A DNA stretch of 64,000 nucleotides from the NCBI RefSeq assembly GCF_000725885.1, contig NZ_JODR01000001.1, positions 353,139 to 417,138 of the forward strand. The letters are read 5' to 3'. This document shows, in pieces, positions 37,721 through 47,052 of this stretch. The position numbers and the translations under genes are program-made. Within the stretch, counting starts at the first letter, position 1; each line of letters opens with the position of its first letter. This stretch comes from Streptomyces albus subsp. albus. Lineage in GTDB: Bacteria > Actinomycetota > Actinomycetes > Streptomycetales > Streptomycetaceae. A model generated the notes under the pieces. It had not been told where the DNA came from, did no database searches, and saw only the letters and a list, made by a program, of their open reading frames with translations.

Positions 37721-39794
37721 CGGCACCCTGCTCGCCCCGCTGCGGCACCGCGCCGTCAACGCCCTCGCCATGGCCGCCGCCTTCACCGCCGCCACCACCC
37801 TCGGCGTCTTCCTCCAGCCCACCGGCTGGTACGTCCTGCCCGTCCTGGCCGTCGTCGCCTTCCTCGCAGGACTCTGGCGCGCCCTGGGCCCCGCCCCCGG
37901 CATCCGGGCCTGCCTCGTCGTCATCGGCATGCTGATCACCGCCGACGTCTCGCCCGGCATCGGCCCCGGCCTGGAGATGGTCCGGTGGATCGGGGCCGGC
38001 GCCGCCCTCGTCGTCCTCGTCCAGCTCCTCCCGCCGTACGGCAACCGCCACGCCGCGCAGCGCCGCAAGCTCGCCGAGGTGTACGCCTCCCTCGCGGCGT
38101 ACGCCCGCACCGAGGAAGCCGCGGGGGCCGCCGCCGCCCGCCCCGGCGCCGCCGTCACCCGTTCCGGCGGTGCCGCCCGGATGTCCCCCGCGCCGTTCAC
38201 CGCCGCACGGAACGCCCTGGGGCTGCTGCCGTCCTCCGCGCGGCCCGCCGCCGCACCGCTCTACGGCCTGCTGGGGGAGGCCGAACGCATCCGCCGCGCC
38301 CTGTACGCCGCCCCCGGCACCCCGCACGTGCCCTACCGCGCCCTCGCCGAGACCCTCGACGCGCTCGCCCGGGCGATCTCCACCGGCAAGCACCACGGCC
38401 CCGCCGAGCGCGCCCGTACGGAACTGGCCACCTGGCAGGGCTCCCTCGCCGCGGTCCTGCGCTCCCGGCTGGCGGAGGCGGAACGCCTGTGCGCCCTCGC
38501 CACGGCACCCCGCCGCGACAGCGCGTCCGCCCTCGCGGAGGACCCCCTCCGCGACGAGGAGATCCCCGCGCTGTGCACCCCCGAGGGGCTGGTCCGCGGT
38601 GGCCTTCGCCGACTGCGGGCCGGCCTCGACCCCAGCATGACCGGCACCCCACTGCTGCGGCACGCGCTGCGCGTCGGCATCGGGACCACCCTCGGCGAGG
38701 CGGCGGGCCGGGCCATCGGCGACTTCTGGGGCCACGGCCTGCCCTCCCACGGCTTCTGGGCGGCGCTGACGACGATGCTCGTCCTCTTCCCCGACTACGA
38801 ACACACCTTCGCCCGCGGCTGGAGCCGCCCGGTCGGCTCGGCCGTGGGCGGTCTCCTGGCCTGGGGGCTGCTCCAGTTCTCCTGGTCGCACGGTGCGCTG
38901 GCGCTCGCCACCGTCGCGTTCTCCGCGGTGACGTTCGTCCTGCTGCGCACGGGACAGCACGTGCTCAACGTCGTCCTGACCGCATGGATCGTCTTCCTCC
39001 TCCACCAGATGGGCACCGCACAGGGCCTGGTGGCCTGGGGACGGCCGGCCGACACGGTGCTGGGCGCGGCCATCGCCCTGGCCGTCTTCCTGGTGCTGCC
39101 CACCTGGCACCACCACCGGGTCGGAGACCTGCTGGCGCGCTGGCTGCGCACACAGCAGCGGCTGCTGCCCGCCCTGCTGACCGGGTACGCCGACGTGGGC
39201 GCCGCCGACCGGGCCGCACTGGAGGACATGCGGGACGCCACCCGCCGCGCGCGGGAAGAGCTGGAGTCCGCCGTCGCCCATCTGCCGCACGAGCCGCGCG
39301 GCCACCGGGCGCGCTGGACGGCGGACGAACTGGCCTGGCTCACCGGCGCCGCCTTCGAACTGACGCGCTGCACCGCGCTGCTGACCGAGCACCTGCCGCG
39401 CCGGCCGGACGAGACCGTACCCGAACTGGCGGAGTACGCCGCCCCGTTGCGGGACCACCTCGGCCGGCTCGCCCAGCTCGCACGGTCACCCCACGGCGGC
39501 CCCGCCCTGCCTCCCGGGGAACTGCGCGACGACTTCGCCGCGCTCTGCGCACGTACGGGGCTGGCGTGGCTCGCGGACCCCGCCGAGCCCGACGCCGTCT
39601 CGCGGCCCCGGGCCCGCGCCCTGAACGCCTCCCTGCGCACGGTGCTGGCCCTGGAGACCCTCACGGCCCAGCTGGCGCCCCGGCCCGGTGAGGCGGCGGC
39701 CGGCGGCCCGGCGGACGGCCCGCACCGTCCGCACCGCACCCGTCACGGCCGCCACGCCCGTACCGTCCGGCACACCGCCCACGCGACGGCCTGA
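37707..39794 (+). pseudogene. FUSC-family membrane protein, N-terminus lost at prophage junction
   Basis: There are 695 codons from a TTG at 37707, but the frame is open backwards into the integrase tail. Visible are four N-terminal hydrophobic segments (NALAMAAAFTAATTLGVF, WYVLPVLAVVAFLAGL, ACLVVIGMLITADVSPGI, WIGAGAALVVLVQLLPPY), then KLAEVYASLAAYARTEEA. After a long soluble part comes the second membrane block (GFWAALTTMLVLFP, AVGGLLAWGLLQFSW, VTFVLLRTGQHVLNVVLTAWIVF, LGAAIALAVFLVLPTW). Full FUSC/aromatic-acid-exporter-like proteins have six plus six segments, so about two segments (60-80 residues) seem to be missing. Intact before integration, likely non-functional in the lysogen. Confidence 0.72.
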
Positions 39795-39864
39795 CCGGAA
39801 CCCGCGCCGCTGCGCCCGCCCGCCACTCCTCCGTCATTTGGGAGGACGCCATCCGGGAGGAGGC

Positions 39865-39915
39865 CATCCGGTCCGGGGAAGCATCCGGGCCGGGGAAGCA
39901 TCCGGTCCGGGGAAG
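39865..39915. repeat. Three tandem 17-bp repeats
   Basis: CATCCGG(T/G)CCGGGGAAG is repeated three times head to tail (39865-39881, 39882-39898, 39899-39915), with a degenerate unit before it. It lies in the 142-bp gap after the FUSC remnant, before the converging secreted-protein gene. Likely a simple slippage product. Confidence 0.8.
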
Positions 39916-39936
39916 GCAGGCGGTCACGTCACCGGA

Positions 39937-40656
39937 TCAGTAGTCCCACTGCCGGATCATCTCCGCCGACCACGGCTGCGGGAACGTCTGCTCGATCCGG
40001 AAGGCCATGCCGAGCCCCTTCGCCAGCTGCACCTTGCGGTCGAGCGTCTTCTGGTACGGGTGGTTGTTGTCGTCCCACCACATCTCGTGCTGCGTGATGC
40101 AGACGCGGTCCTTGAACCGCGCGTTCGAGCACGGCTGGGGCGGCGACCACACCTGCCGGTGCCGGAAGCGGATCTCGGGCCCGCCCTTCTCCTCCTGGAT
40201 GGTGCCCTCGGCGTCCAGGCAGTAGCCCTCGGCGGGAATGTTCCAGCGCACATAGTGCTGCCGGCCGCCCTCCGAGGGGATCGGCGTCATCTGCCCGCAG
40301 CCGGCGTCACCGCTCTTCTCGGAGGTCACCCGCTGCTCGTAGTAGGTGTGCCCCTTCTTGCCCCACCCGTCGAGCAGCAGCCACTCACCGTCCGCCGACC
40401 GCCGGAACCGCTCCCGGTTCTCCGGCTCCTCCACCTCCCAGTTGATCGTGTACTCGCCGGACGGTTCCGTCCGCCACGACCACTGGCCCGCCACCGAGTC
40501 CCCCGTACCGAACTGGCCCGCGGAACGCTGGTCGAGCCGCGAGAACTCGTCGTAAGTCCCCACCGCGGCCGGTGCCCCCTGCGCCGGCGCCGTCCCCACG
40601 GCCCCGAACGCGGCCAGGGCCACAACGCCCAGCACGACCCGTGAACGCATCCCCAT
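39937..40656 (-). CDS. Secreted protein of unknown function
   Basis: This 239-residue protein has a signal peptide MGMRSRVVLGVVALAAFGAV...APAQGA with a likely cut near residue 28. The mature part has four cysteines (CGQM, YCLDAEG, PCSNARF, VCITQHEMWW), consistent with two disulfides, and many aromatic residues (WSWRTEPSGEYTINWEVEE; GWGKKGHTYYEQRV). GAGGGGG lies before the ATG. No family recognised; likely extracellular. Confidence 0.8.
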   Translation of the reverse strand: MGMRSRVVLGVVALAAFGAVGTAPAQGAPAAVGTYDEFSRLDQRSAGQFGTGDSVAGQWSWRTEPSGEYTINWEVEEPENRERFRRSADGEWLLLDGWGKKGHTYYEQRVTSEKSGDAGCGQMTPIPSEGGRQHYVRWNIPAEGYCLDAEGTIQEEKGGPEIRFRHRQVWSPPQPCSNARFKDRVCITQHEMWWDDNNHPYQKTLDRKVQLAKGLGMAFRIEQTFPQPWSAEMIRQWDY

Positions 40657-40718
40657 CGATGTCCCCCTCACCGACACCCGGGCCCACGCGGCCCGGCCGA
40701 CAACCACACCGCCCGACC

Positions 40719-41645
40719 CTAACGAGTCACCCCCCGCCCCCACGGCCCCCCTCGCGACAACTCCCCAACCAGCAAGCCCGCTTCCGCCCCGGTGCGGAGG
40801 GTCAGGTCCGCCAGGGCACGGGGTGCCGTCGGCTGGCCGCGGAGGCCGGGGAAGGCGTTGACGTCCACGACCGTGGGGGAGCCGTCGTCGGCGACGACGA
40901 GGTCGATGCCGTACACGTCGAGGGAGAAGGCGGCGCCCGCCGCACGGGCCATCGCGGTCCAGCCGTCGGGCAGCGCCTCCGGCCGCAGACGGGTACCCGG
41001 GCTCTTGCCGCCGGCCGCCAGCTCGGAGCGGCGCCGGGCGGCGAAGACCTGGCCGTCGATCACCCACAGCTTGTGGTCCCAGCCGTCGTTCGGGGTGAAC
41101 GGCTGCACCACCACCGGCTCGTCCGCCCAGGTGCCGCACAGGGCGCGGAGCGCGTCGGCGTCGTCGACGCGGGCCACCAGGTCACCGCGTCGGCTGTGGC
41201 GGCTCTTGACGACGCAGGGGAAGACCAGCCCGGGGCGGGCGGCCAGCTGCTGGAGCGTCGCGAAGGTGCGGGTCGGCGCGAACGGCAGACCCGCCGCGAG
41301 TGCCCGTTCCGCCATGGCGGTGCGGTCCTGGCAGAACGCGGTGGCGGCAGCCGAGTTGATCACGACAGCGCCGTGCTGCTCCAGCCGGCGGGCCAGGGCG
41401 AGGGCCCGCGGCGTGCGGGCCTTCAGCAGATAGACGTCCGCGAGCCGGTGGACGAGCCGGCCTTGGGCCGTTCCGTGGGACGAGGCCGGACCGTCGGACG
41501 GGACCGACCTGTTGGACGGGGCCGACCCGTCGAGCGGGGCCGTCTCGGGGTCGAGCGTCTCCACCTCGTGCCGCGGTGTCAGCAGCGCTGCCGTCCCGGC
41601 GAGGAGGGGGTGGCCGGGACGGGAGGTGATCAGTCCGACTCTCAT
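40719..41645 (-). CDS. RimK-like ATP-grasp ligase (second of pair)
   Basis: This 308-residue protein has an N-terminal Rossmann-like part (MRVGLITSRPGHPLLAGTAAL) with a low-complexity insertion at residues 40-62. The central PCVVKSRHSRRGD and VVVQPFTPNDGWDHKLWVIDGQVFAARR form the ATP-grasp subdomain. The metal-binding end is SLDVYGIDLVVADDGSPTVVDVNAFPGL. It joins a carboxylate to an amine via acyl phosphate; substrate unknown. ATG overlaps the upstream ligase stop (ATGA), so the two are co-expressed in fixed ratio. Confidence 0.85.
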   Translation of the reverse strand: MRVGLITSRPGHPLLAGTAALLTPRHEVETLDPETAPLDGSAPSNRSVPSDGPASSHGTAQGRLVHRLADVYLLKARTPRALALARRLEQHGAVVINSAAATAFCQDRTAMAERALAAGLPFAPTRTFATLQQLAARPGLVFPCVVKSRHSRRGDLVARVDDADALRALCGTWADEPVVVQPFTPNDGWDHKLWVIDGQVFAARRRSELAAGGKSPGTRLRPEALPDGWTAMARAAGAAFSLDVYGIDLVVADDGSPTVVDVNAFPGLRGQPTAPRALADLTLRTGAEAGLLVGELSRGGPWGRGVTR

Positions 41646-42763
41646 CCGGCGTCCCCGGCGGCGGTGACGGGCACGGCCGTCACACCCGTCGCCCTCGATA
41701 CGGTCGCCGCACCCGTCACAGCCGCCGCACCCGGCGCCACCACTGGGTCCACGCCAGCTGAGCCCGCCACAGCCGTGGGCACCGACGCGGGTACCGCGGC
41801 GGACGGCCGGGCCGCGTGGGGCGGGGCGGAAGCCAGGTGGGGGCCAGTGGTGGCGGCCGGCTGGGGCCGCGCGCCGTCGCCGCCCCCGGCCAGGGGGAGG
41901 AGCGGCACCGGACCGGACCCCGGGTGCGGGGCACTCCCGGCCCGGGCGAGGTCCAGCACGGCCCCCGCGACGCGCGCCACCGCGTCCGGCACCTGCCGGA
42001 AGCTGGGGAAGTCGTTGACGTCGACGACGACCGGCCCGTCGGGCCCCAGCACCAGGTCGACCCCGAACAGGTCGAGCCCGTACACACTGCCCGTCTCGGC
42101 GGCGATGGCGGCGACGTCGGCGCTCAGCGGCACCCGCCGTTCGGGCACCGAGCGGTCGGGGTGCAGCGGCGAACACCGCTGGGTGGCGAACAGCTCGCCC
42201 CCGACGCCGTACACCTTCATATCGACGCCGGAGTTGGGCACGTACGGCTGGGCGATGAGCATGCCGCCGCCCGCCAGGTCCGCGGCAAGCTGCGCCGGCA
42301 GCGGCCCGCTGTCCAGCAGGTCGGGTGAGGCCACCAGCCGTACGGCGCGGCCGGAGCTGCCGTCGGCGGGCTTGACGACGAGGGGGAACTCGGCCGCCGG
42401 TATCTCCCGGAGGGCTTCGGACCGTGCCACCGCGTACGTCATGGGAACCGGCAGCCCGCTGCTGCGGCCGATGGCAGCCGCCAGCGCCTTGTCCCGTACG
42501 CCGCGTATCGCGCGGGCGTCGTTGACGGTGGTGAGCCCTACCGCCGCCGCGGCCTCCAGCAGCGTCAGACCGGGCCCGCCGGACACCGTCTTGAGCACCC
42601 AGGCGTCGTGGCTGCCCGCGCGTATCTCCTCCGACACGCGCAGCAGCGCGCTGCCGGGCCGCAGGACGTCCACGCGATGCCCCCAGGCCCTGAGCCGGCG
42701 GATCACCTCCACGGGCATGCCGTCGTGGCGGTACTCCTCCTCCACCAGAAAGCAGAGCCTCAT
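41642..42763 (-). CDS. RimK-like ATP-grasp ligase (first of pair) with disordered tail
   Basis: This 373-residue protein reads MRLCFLVEEEYRHDGMPVEVIRRL at the start, LVVKPADGSSGRAVRLV and MLIAQPYVPNSGVDMKVYGVGGELFATQR in the grasp, and LDLFGVDLVLGPDGPVVVDVNDFPSF as the metal site. The last roughly 95 residues are Ala/Pro/Val/Thr-rich and probably disordered. GGGGAG lies before the ATG. Paired ATP-grasp enzymes can extend peptides or modify RiPP precursors; no precursor is confidently seen. A transferase for a cell-envelope molecule is equally possible. Confidence 0.85.
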   Translation of the reverse strand: MRLCFLVEEEYRHDGMPVEVIRRLRAWGHRVDVLRPGSALLRVSEEIRAGSHDAWVLKTVSGGPGLTLLEAAAAVGLTTVNDARAIRGVRDKALAAAIGRSSGLPVPMTYAVARSEALREIPAAEFPLVVKPADGSSGRAVRLVASPDLLDSGPLPAQLAADLAGGGMLIAQPYVPNSGVDMKVYGVGGELFATQRCSPLHPDRSVPERRVPLSADVAAIAAETGSVYGLDLFGVDLVLGPDGPVVVDVNDFPSFRQVPDAVARVAGAVLDLARAGSAPHPGSGPVPLLPLAGGGDGARPQPAATTGPHLASAPPHAARPSAAVPASVPTAVAGSAGVDPVVAPGAAAVTGAATVSRATGVTAVPVTAAGDAG

Positions 42764-43265
42764 TGTTCTCCCCACGCATATGACCCGGCCACGGAGAACG
42801 CTATCCGCCGCGCTCGGCGCGACGACCGCGGCCCCAACCACCGCCCGGAGCAGGGCGTTCGGCGCGCCGGCCGGCCCTGACCGTACGGTGCCGGGGCGGT
42901 CGCGAACGGGGGCGCCCCGCCGGAAGCCCGCCCTCGGCAACCGCGTCCGGGAGGAGACGAAGGGGGCGGGCACCGATGCGGACGACGAAACCGGAATCCG
43001 ACGCCGTTCCCGACGCAGACACCGTTCCCGACGCCCCCGACGCTGACGCCCCCGATGCCGACGCCGACACCGTTCCCGACGCCGACACCGTTCCGGACAC
43101 CGACGCCGGCATCGAGCTCCGGGAGGGTGCACAGGGCCCCGACGCCGTCCCGGGCACCGCCCCGGGCGCCGTCCCGGGCCCCCAGGGTCCGGGCGGCGGT
43201 CGGTGGACAACCGGCCGCCGAGGCCGCCGAGGGGTGGAGGGAGGCGCTCAACAGATGCACCGCCG
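42764..43265. repeat. Gene-poor stretch with 18-bp tandem repeats
   Basis: From about 43000 to 43107 degenerate 18-bp units of the type GACACCGTTCCCGACGCC are repeated. On the plus strand they read as (D/A)DTVPDAD-type acidic peptide within a frame from 42976 that would run into the opposite DUF72 gene. No convincing gene, terminator or promoter is seen in the rest, apart from the GGGGAG leader of the ligase gene. Confidence 0.6.
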
Positions 43266-44114
43266 TCAGGTAGGCCCCAGCAGTCGCCGCATCGCCTCGG
43301 CGGCCCGCACGGCGGCGTCACCGCAGCAGTTGTTGAACAGCACGTGCACCTGTTCGGTACCCGCGGCGAGCGCCCGCAACCGGGGAAGCCAGGAGGCGAG
43401 TTCGTCGTCGCGGTACGCGTACCGGAACCGTTCCTCCTTGCTGCCGGTGCCCCACGCGGTGCTGCGTCCGTGGAACCGTACGACGGACAGCCGCGGCGAG
43501 GTGACGCACGTGACGGGCGGTACCGACGACGGCAGTCCCGACGCCATGTCGACGGCGACCGCCGCCATTCCGTAGCGGGCGAGCAGTGCGCGGGTCGCGT
43601 CCGCCCGCTCCTCGTGCCACCACGCGGGGTGCCGGAACTCGACGGCGACCTGCCACCCTTCCGTCCGCCGCGCGGTGCGGGCCAGCACCTCCTCGGCCCG
43701 CGCCCCCGGCCGGAACCACGGCGGGAACTGGAACAGCACGCTCCCCAGGCGCCCCGCCCGCCGCAACGGTGCCAGCCCCGCGGCGAACCGCGCCCACACC
43801 TCGTCCAGCACCCCGGGGTCACGGGCGTCGGCCGGTATTCCGTCCGGCAGCACCGCACTTCGCGTGGGGTGCCCGGTCAGCAGCGAGAACGCCTTCACGT
43901 CGAAGACGAACCCGTCCCCCGTCCGCTCCACCCACAGCGCGCTGTTCCGCTCGCGGGGCAGGGCGTAGTACGTGGCATCGACCTCCACGACGGGGAACCG
44001 CCCGGCGTAGTACCGCAGCCGCCCCTCGGCGTCCCGTCGCCCCGGCGGGTACCAACCGCTGCGCACCAGCATCGGATCGGCCCACGAGCACGTGCCCACG
44101 AGGATGTCACCCAT
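43266..44114 (-). CDS. DUF72-family protein
   Basis: This 282-residue TIM-barrel-like protein begins MGDILVGTCSWADPMLVRSGWYPPG, then VEVDATYYALP, FDVKAFSLLTGHPT, LGSVLFQFPPWF, VAVEFRHPAWW, VTSPRLSVVRFHGR, RYAYRDDELASWLPRLRAL and VHVLFNNCCGDAAVRAA: the conserved DUF72/YecE order. The function of the family is not settled (links to Fe-S or nuclease repair have been proposed). Start at ATG 44114 rather than further upstream because the family begins at this IxVGTCSW strand. Confidence 0.9.
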   Translation of the reverse strand: MGDILVGTCSWADPMLVRSGWYPPGRRDAEGRLRYYAGRFPVVEVDATYYALPRERNSALWVERTGDGFVFDVKAFSLLTGHPTRSAVLPDGIPADARDPGVLDEVWARFAAGLAPLRRAGRLGSVLFQFPPWFRPGARAEEVLARTARRTEGWQVAVEFRHPAWWHEERADATRALLARYGMAAVAVDMASGLPSSVPPVTCVTSPRLSVVRFHGRSTAWGTGSKEERFRYAYRDDELASWLPRLRALAAGTEQVHVLFNNCCGDAAVRAAEAMRRLLGPT

Positions 44115-44192
44115 GCCGCGCCGGTTACCCGCACGCGGCACACTCAGCCCGACGGACGGCAGCCGCCGGACAGCCCCGGGGGAAACGGGGGG

Positions 44193-45005
44193 TCAGCGGA
44201 GCTTGGCCTCCTGCGCCTCGATGACGGCGGCCGGCTGCCCGAACTTCTCACCCCGCGAAATCGCGGCGATGTTGAAGGAGGAGAAACCGGCGAGCGTGGC
44301 GCCCTGCCGGAAGACGACGACCTTGGTGTCGGCCGCACTGCCGCCCTGCTTCGTCCCGACCGTCCAGGCGACAGCCTCTTGCCCTGCGGACAGCTTCTCC
44401 TCCGTCACCTTGGTGACCTGCTGCTTCTCCTCGTCGGCGGTCATGGTGAAGCCTCCCGCGCACGCCTTGCCGGCCTTCCGCAGGGCGGCGAGCGCCCGTG
44501 CGGCGCCGTCACCGTCGTAGGACCACAGCGAAGTCATCGTCTTGGTGATGTCCAGCGAGTCGAGGGCGGCGTCCCCGGCCTCCTTCTCCGTCATGCCGGC
44601 CAGCTTGTCCGTCGAGGGCATGCCCTTCTCGGCCTCCGCCGGCTTGTGGACGACGAGCCGCTGCACGCGGGACACCGGCTTCCCCACCGGCAGGGACGAC
44701 AGCACCTGCGCGACGGGCTCGCACGCCGCCTTCCCCGCAGAGACCGAACCCGGCGCGAATACGTCATCCTTGCCGGGCTTCTCCACCTGGTGCCCCTTCA
44801 CGTCGCCCTGGGCGATCACGCGCTCGCCCAGCTCCGCGGCGCTGAGCGCCTTGACCGCCGCCTTGCCCGGCGCGGACCCGCCCTTGCCCTCCTTGCCCGC
44901 GTCGCCCCCGTCGCCCTGCGCGCCGGCACCGCACGCGGTGACCGACAGCGCGAGGGACACCGCGGAAGCGGTCAGGACGGTACGACGAATGACGGCGACT
45001 CGCAC
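44193..45005 (-). CDS. Secreted lipoprotein of unknown function
   Basis: This 270-residue protein has a lipoprotein signal VRVAVIRRTVLTASAVSLALSVTAC with lipobox Cys25, then a Gly/Asp/Lys linker. The mature part has ALSAAELGERVIAQGDVKGHQVEKP, a helical SVSAGKAACEPVAQVLSS, LDITKTMTSLWSYDGDGAARALAALRKA and VAWTVGTKQGGSAADTKVVVFRQG, the pattern of Streptomyces PknH/sensor-like lipoproteins. The GTG start has GGGAGACGCACA before it. Confidence 0.8.
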   Translation of the reverse strand: MRVAVIRRTVLTASAVSLALSVTACGAGAQGDGGDAGKEGKGGSAPGKAAVKALSAAELGERVIAQGDVKGHQVEKPGKDDVFAPGSVSAGKAACEPVAQVLSSLPVGKPVSRVQRLVVHKPAEAEKGMPSTDKLAGMTEKEAGDAALDSLDITKTMTSLWSYDGDGAARALAALRKAGKACAGGFTMTADEEKQQVTKVTEEKLSAGQEAVAWTVGTKQGGSAADTKVVVFRQGATLAGFSSFNIAAISRGEKFGQPAAVIEAQEAKLR

Positions 45006-45157
45006 TGTGCGTCTCCCTGTGCTCCACGCCCCGCGCCCGGAAGCGGCGCGGGGTCGACGCAGACAAGACCCGCCTGCCTCGCACGGGGTTGCGCACCGGG
45101 CCGGCATCATCTTGATCACAGAAGGCATGTCAGAGGCACCGGCTATGGTCCGCCCCC

Positions 45158-46210
45158 ATGGCAAACGTCGAACTCAACGCGTGCACCGAGGACTTCGAGG
45201 AACTGATCCGCCACATCGAGGACACCGGCGAGCGACTGACCGTCACGGACGACGGCGAGCCGGCGGGCGTTCTCCTCCCGGCGGCGGAACTCGCCGAACT
45301 GGAACACTTCGCACAACGGGCCGCCCAGCGCGGCCCGAGACCCTGGACGCCCACCACGCGCGAAAGCCCCCTCGGCCCAGTCCAGCAGGGCCCCTACACC
45401 CGTTACGCGCACCCCGACGGAGTGCGGATGACATTCACCCGGGACCGCGCGGTCGTGGCCGAACTGCGTTCCGTCGAGGAAATCGACTGGCTCCAGGACA
45501 AGGCGAGTTCCGTCCGCCAGGGCTACATGGATCCCAAACAGGCAGCCGCCTTCGAGGTGTTCCTCGCCTGGCAGCGCCCGATCGGCGACGGCATAGCGTG
45601 GATCGCCGACGACTGGAAGGAACAGCACCCCTTCCGCATCCTCGAATTCCTCAAGGGCCCGTCCCCCGAGGAAGCCGCCCTCGCCTACGGAGCCGACCCC
45701 CAGGACATCACCGACGGCCTCCGCCTCCACCAGGTATGGGGAAAAGACGAGAACGAGGACACCGACGACTTCTTCGACGTGATCGCCTTCGGCGAGGCGG
45801 ACGGCTGGACATGGCTCGGCTACCACGAATTCGACTTCGCCTTCTTCCGCGCCTTCGACCCGCCTCCCTCCGAGCACATCACCCTGACCGGGACCATGGC
45901 GAAGGGCATCTACGACTTCTCCTACGAGAAGGACGGCGTGTACCAGAACCCCTTCCCGGCCGAGTACGGCGAACAACCGCGCCGGGACATGTACGAAATC
46001 CCCTGGTACACCCCGGGCGAGCCCCCCTTCCACCCGGAAGCACCCCTGTCCTTCCTCAACCCGCACCTCCGCCGCGCGGAGGAGCAGACCGACTGGACGG
46101 GCAGCGTCCCCCTCTTCTTCGCCGCCCTGGAACGAGCATTCGCCCTCGACCTCCCCCGCGAAGCCCTCACCACAGGCAACGTCCGCTGCGCCCGGCTGCG
46201 CAACGGATGA
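45158..46210 (+). CDS. Antitoxin-like N-terminus fused to unknown domain
   Basis: This 350-residue protein's first 50 residues (VELNACTEDFEELIRHIEDTGERLTVTDDGEPAGVLLPAAEL) match the Phd/YefM antitoxin fold. The rest is unlike any antitoxin: WTPTTRESPLGPVQQGPYTRYAHPDGVRMTFTRDRAVV, a helix-rich middle and GLRLHQVWGKDENEDTDDFFDVIAFGEADGWTWLGYHEFDFAFFRAFDPP. No toxin gene is adjacent on the plus strand. Divergent from the lipoprotein gene across 152 bp. Confidence 0.72.
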   Translation: MANVELNACTEDFEELIRHIEDTGERLTVTDDGEPAGVLLPAAELAELEHFAQRAAQRGPRPWTPTTRESPLGPVQQGPYTRYAHPDGVRMTFTRDRAVVAELRSVEEIDWLQDKASSVRQGYMDPKQAAAFEVFLAWQRPIGDGIAWIADDWKEQHPFRILEFLKGPSPEEAALAYGADPQDITDGLRLHQVWGKDENEDTDDFFDVIAFGEADGWTWLGYHEFDFAFFRAFDPPPSEHITLTGTMAKGIYDFSYEKDGVYQNPFPAEYGEQPRRDMYEIPWYTPGEPPFHPEAPLSFLNPHLRRAEEQTDWTGSVPLFFAALERAFALDLPREALTTGNVRCARLRNG

Positions 46211-46230
46211 GCGGAACACGATTCCTGCCC

Positions 46231-47052
46231 TCAACCGCCCCCGCCCGCATCACCGCAGGACTCGACCTCCCGCACCTTCGCATCGGTGCCCACGACGAAG
46301 TTGTGCGCCTGAAGGGGTTTCGCGACGGCATCCGGCATCGATCCCTCCTTGAGGGAGGTCTGCGTACGCCTCCACTCCCGCCCGCGGGTGTCGACGAAAT
46401 GCATCGCGACAGGACCCCAGACACCGTCCCCGGAGGAGACGTTGAGCGGCTCTGTCCCCGCTTCCTGCACCGCCCCGAGTTCCAGCGCGGACTGCGGGTA
46501 CGTGATGTGGGTGCAGGGCGGTATGTCGTGCAGCGACAGAACCCACGTCTCTTCCGACAGCTCCTCGTCATCGGCACTCTTCGTGACGACGCGCAGCGCG
46601 ACCTGCGCCGCGGGAACCGGGTCGGGGGACCTGTTCAGTACGTGCAGAGCCGCTGAGCCGACACCGCGTGAGGGGACCGTGTCCGTGGCACCCCGTTCGA
46701 GCGCCGACCCGCCGCCACCCCAGTACGTCACTTTCGATGCCTGATCACGCACCCGGCGGACGCTGTCGTCCCTCGACTGGGACAGCTGGTCCCGCGCCGT
46801 CTGCTGGGCCCAGTACGACGCCACGGCCTGGGCCCACAGCCCGCCGACCGCCGCGACGGCGGCCAGCGCGGTCCCGGTGACCGTGATCCCGTGCGCCCAC
46901 CCGACCCGCCGCCAAGCCCCCCGCCCTCTGGCCGCCCCGGCCCCGGAGGGCGCCGCGGACGACTCCTCCCGCACCCGTACCCGTACGCGCCCCGGCGCCG
47001 GCCGCCGCCGCGCAACCCGTAACCGACGCCCCCTCCGCGCTGCGTCCCCCAC
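46231..47052 (-). CDS. Membrane-anchored protein of unknown function
   Basis: This 273-residue protein has a basic cytoplasmic N-terminus, one TM segment (about residues 52-74, TVTGTALAAVAAVGGLWAQAV), then TARDQLSQSRDDSVRRVRDQASKVTYWGGGG. A beta-rich outer domain follows (ALHVLNRSPDPVPAAQVALRVV, ETWVLSLHDIPPCTHITYP, VWGPVAMHFVDTRGREWRRT). The start is one of three adjacent GTGs after GGGGGAGGAG; 47052 has the best spacing. Converges with the antitoxin-fusion gene. Confidence 0.7.
   Translation of the reverse strand: MGDAARRGRRLRVARRRPAPGRVRVRVREESSAAPSGAGAARGRGAWRRVGWAHGITVTGTALAAVAAVGGLWAQAVASYWAQQTARDQLSQSRDDSVRRVRDQASKVTYWGGGGSALERGATDTVPSRGVGSAALHVLNRSPDPVPAAQVALRVVTKSADDEELSEETWVLSLHDIPPCTHITYPQSALELGAVQEAGTEPLNVSSGDGVWGPVAMHFVDTRGREWRRTQTSLKEGSMPDAVAKPLQAHNFVVGTDAKVREVESCGDAGGGG

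Noticed and set aside
37698..39458. A 586-codon minus-strand frame opposite the FUSC remnant
   Set aside because: Composition is shadow-like (Q/G/R-rich) and there are no motifs. The plus strand shows TM segments and family sequence.
42976..43575. A 200-codon frame with acidic repeats as a real precursor gene
   Set aside because: No ribosome site, and its second half is the antisense of the DUF72 gene. Only the repeat itself was kept as a feature and a low-interest finding.
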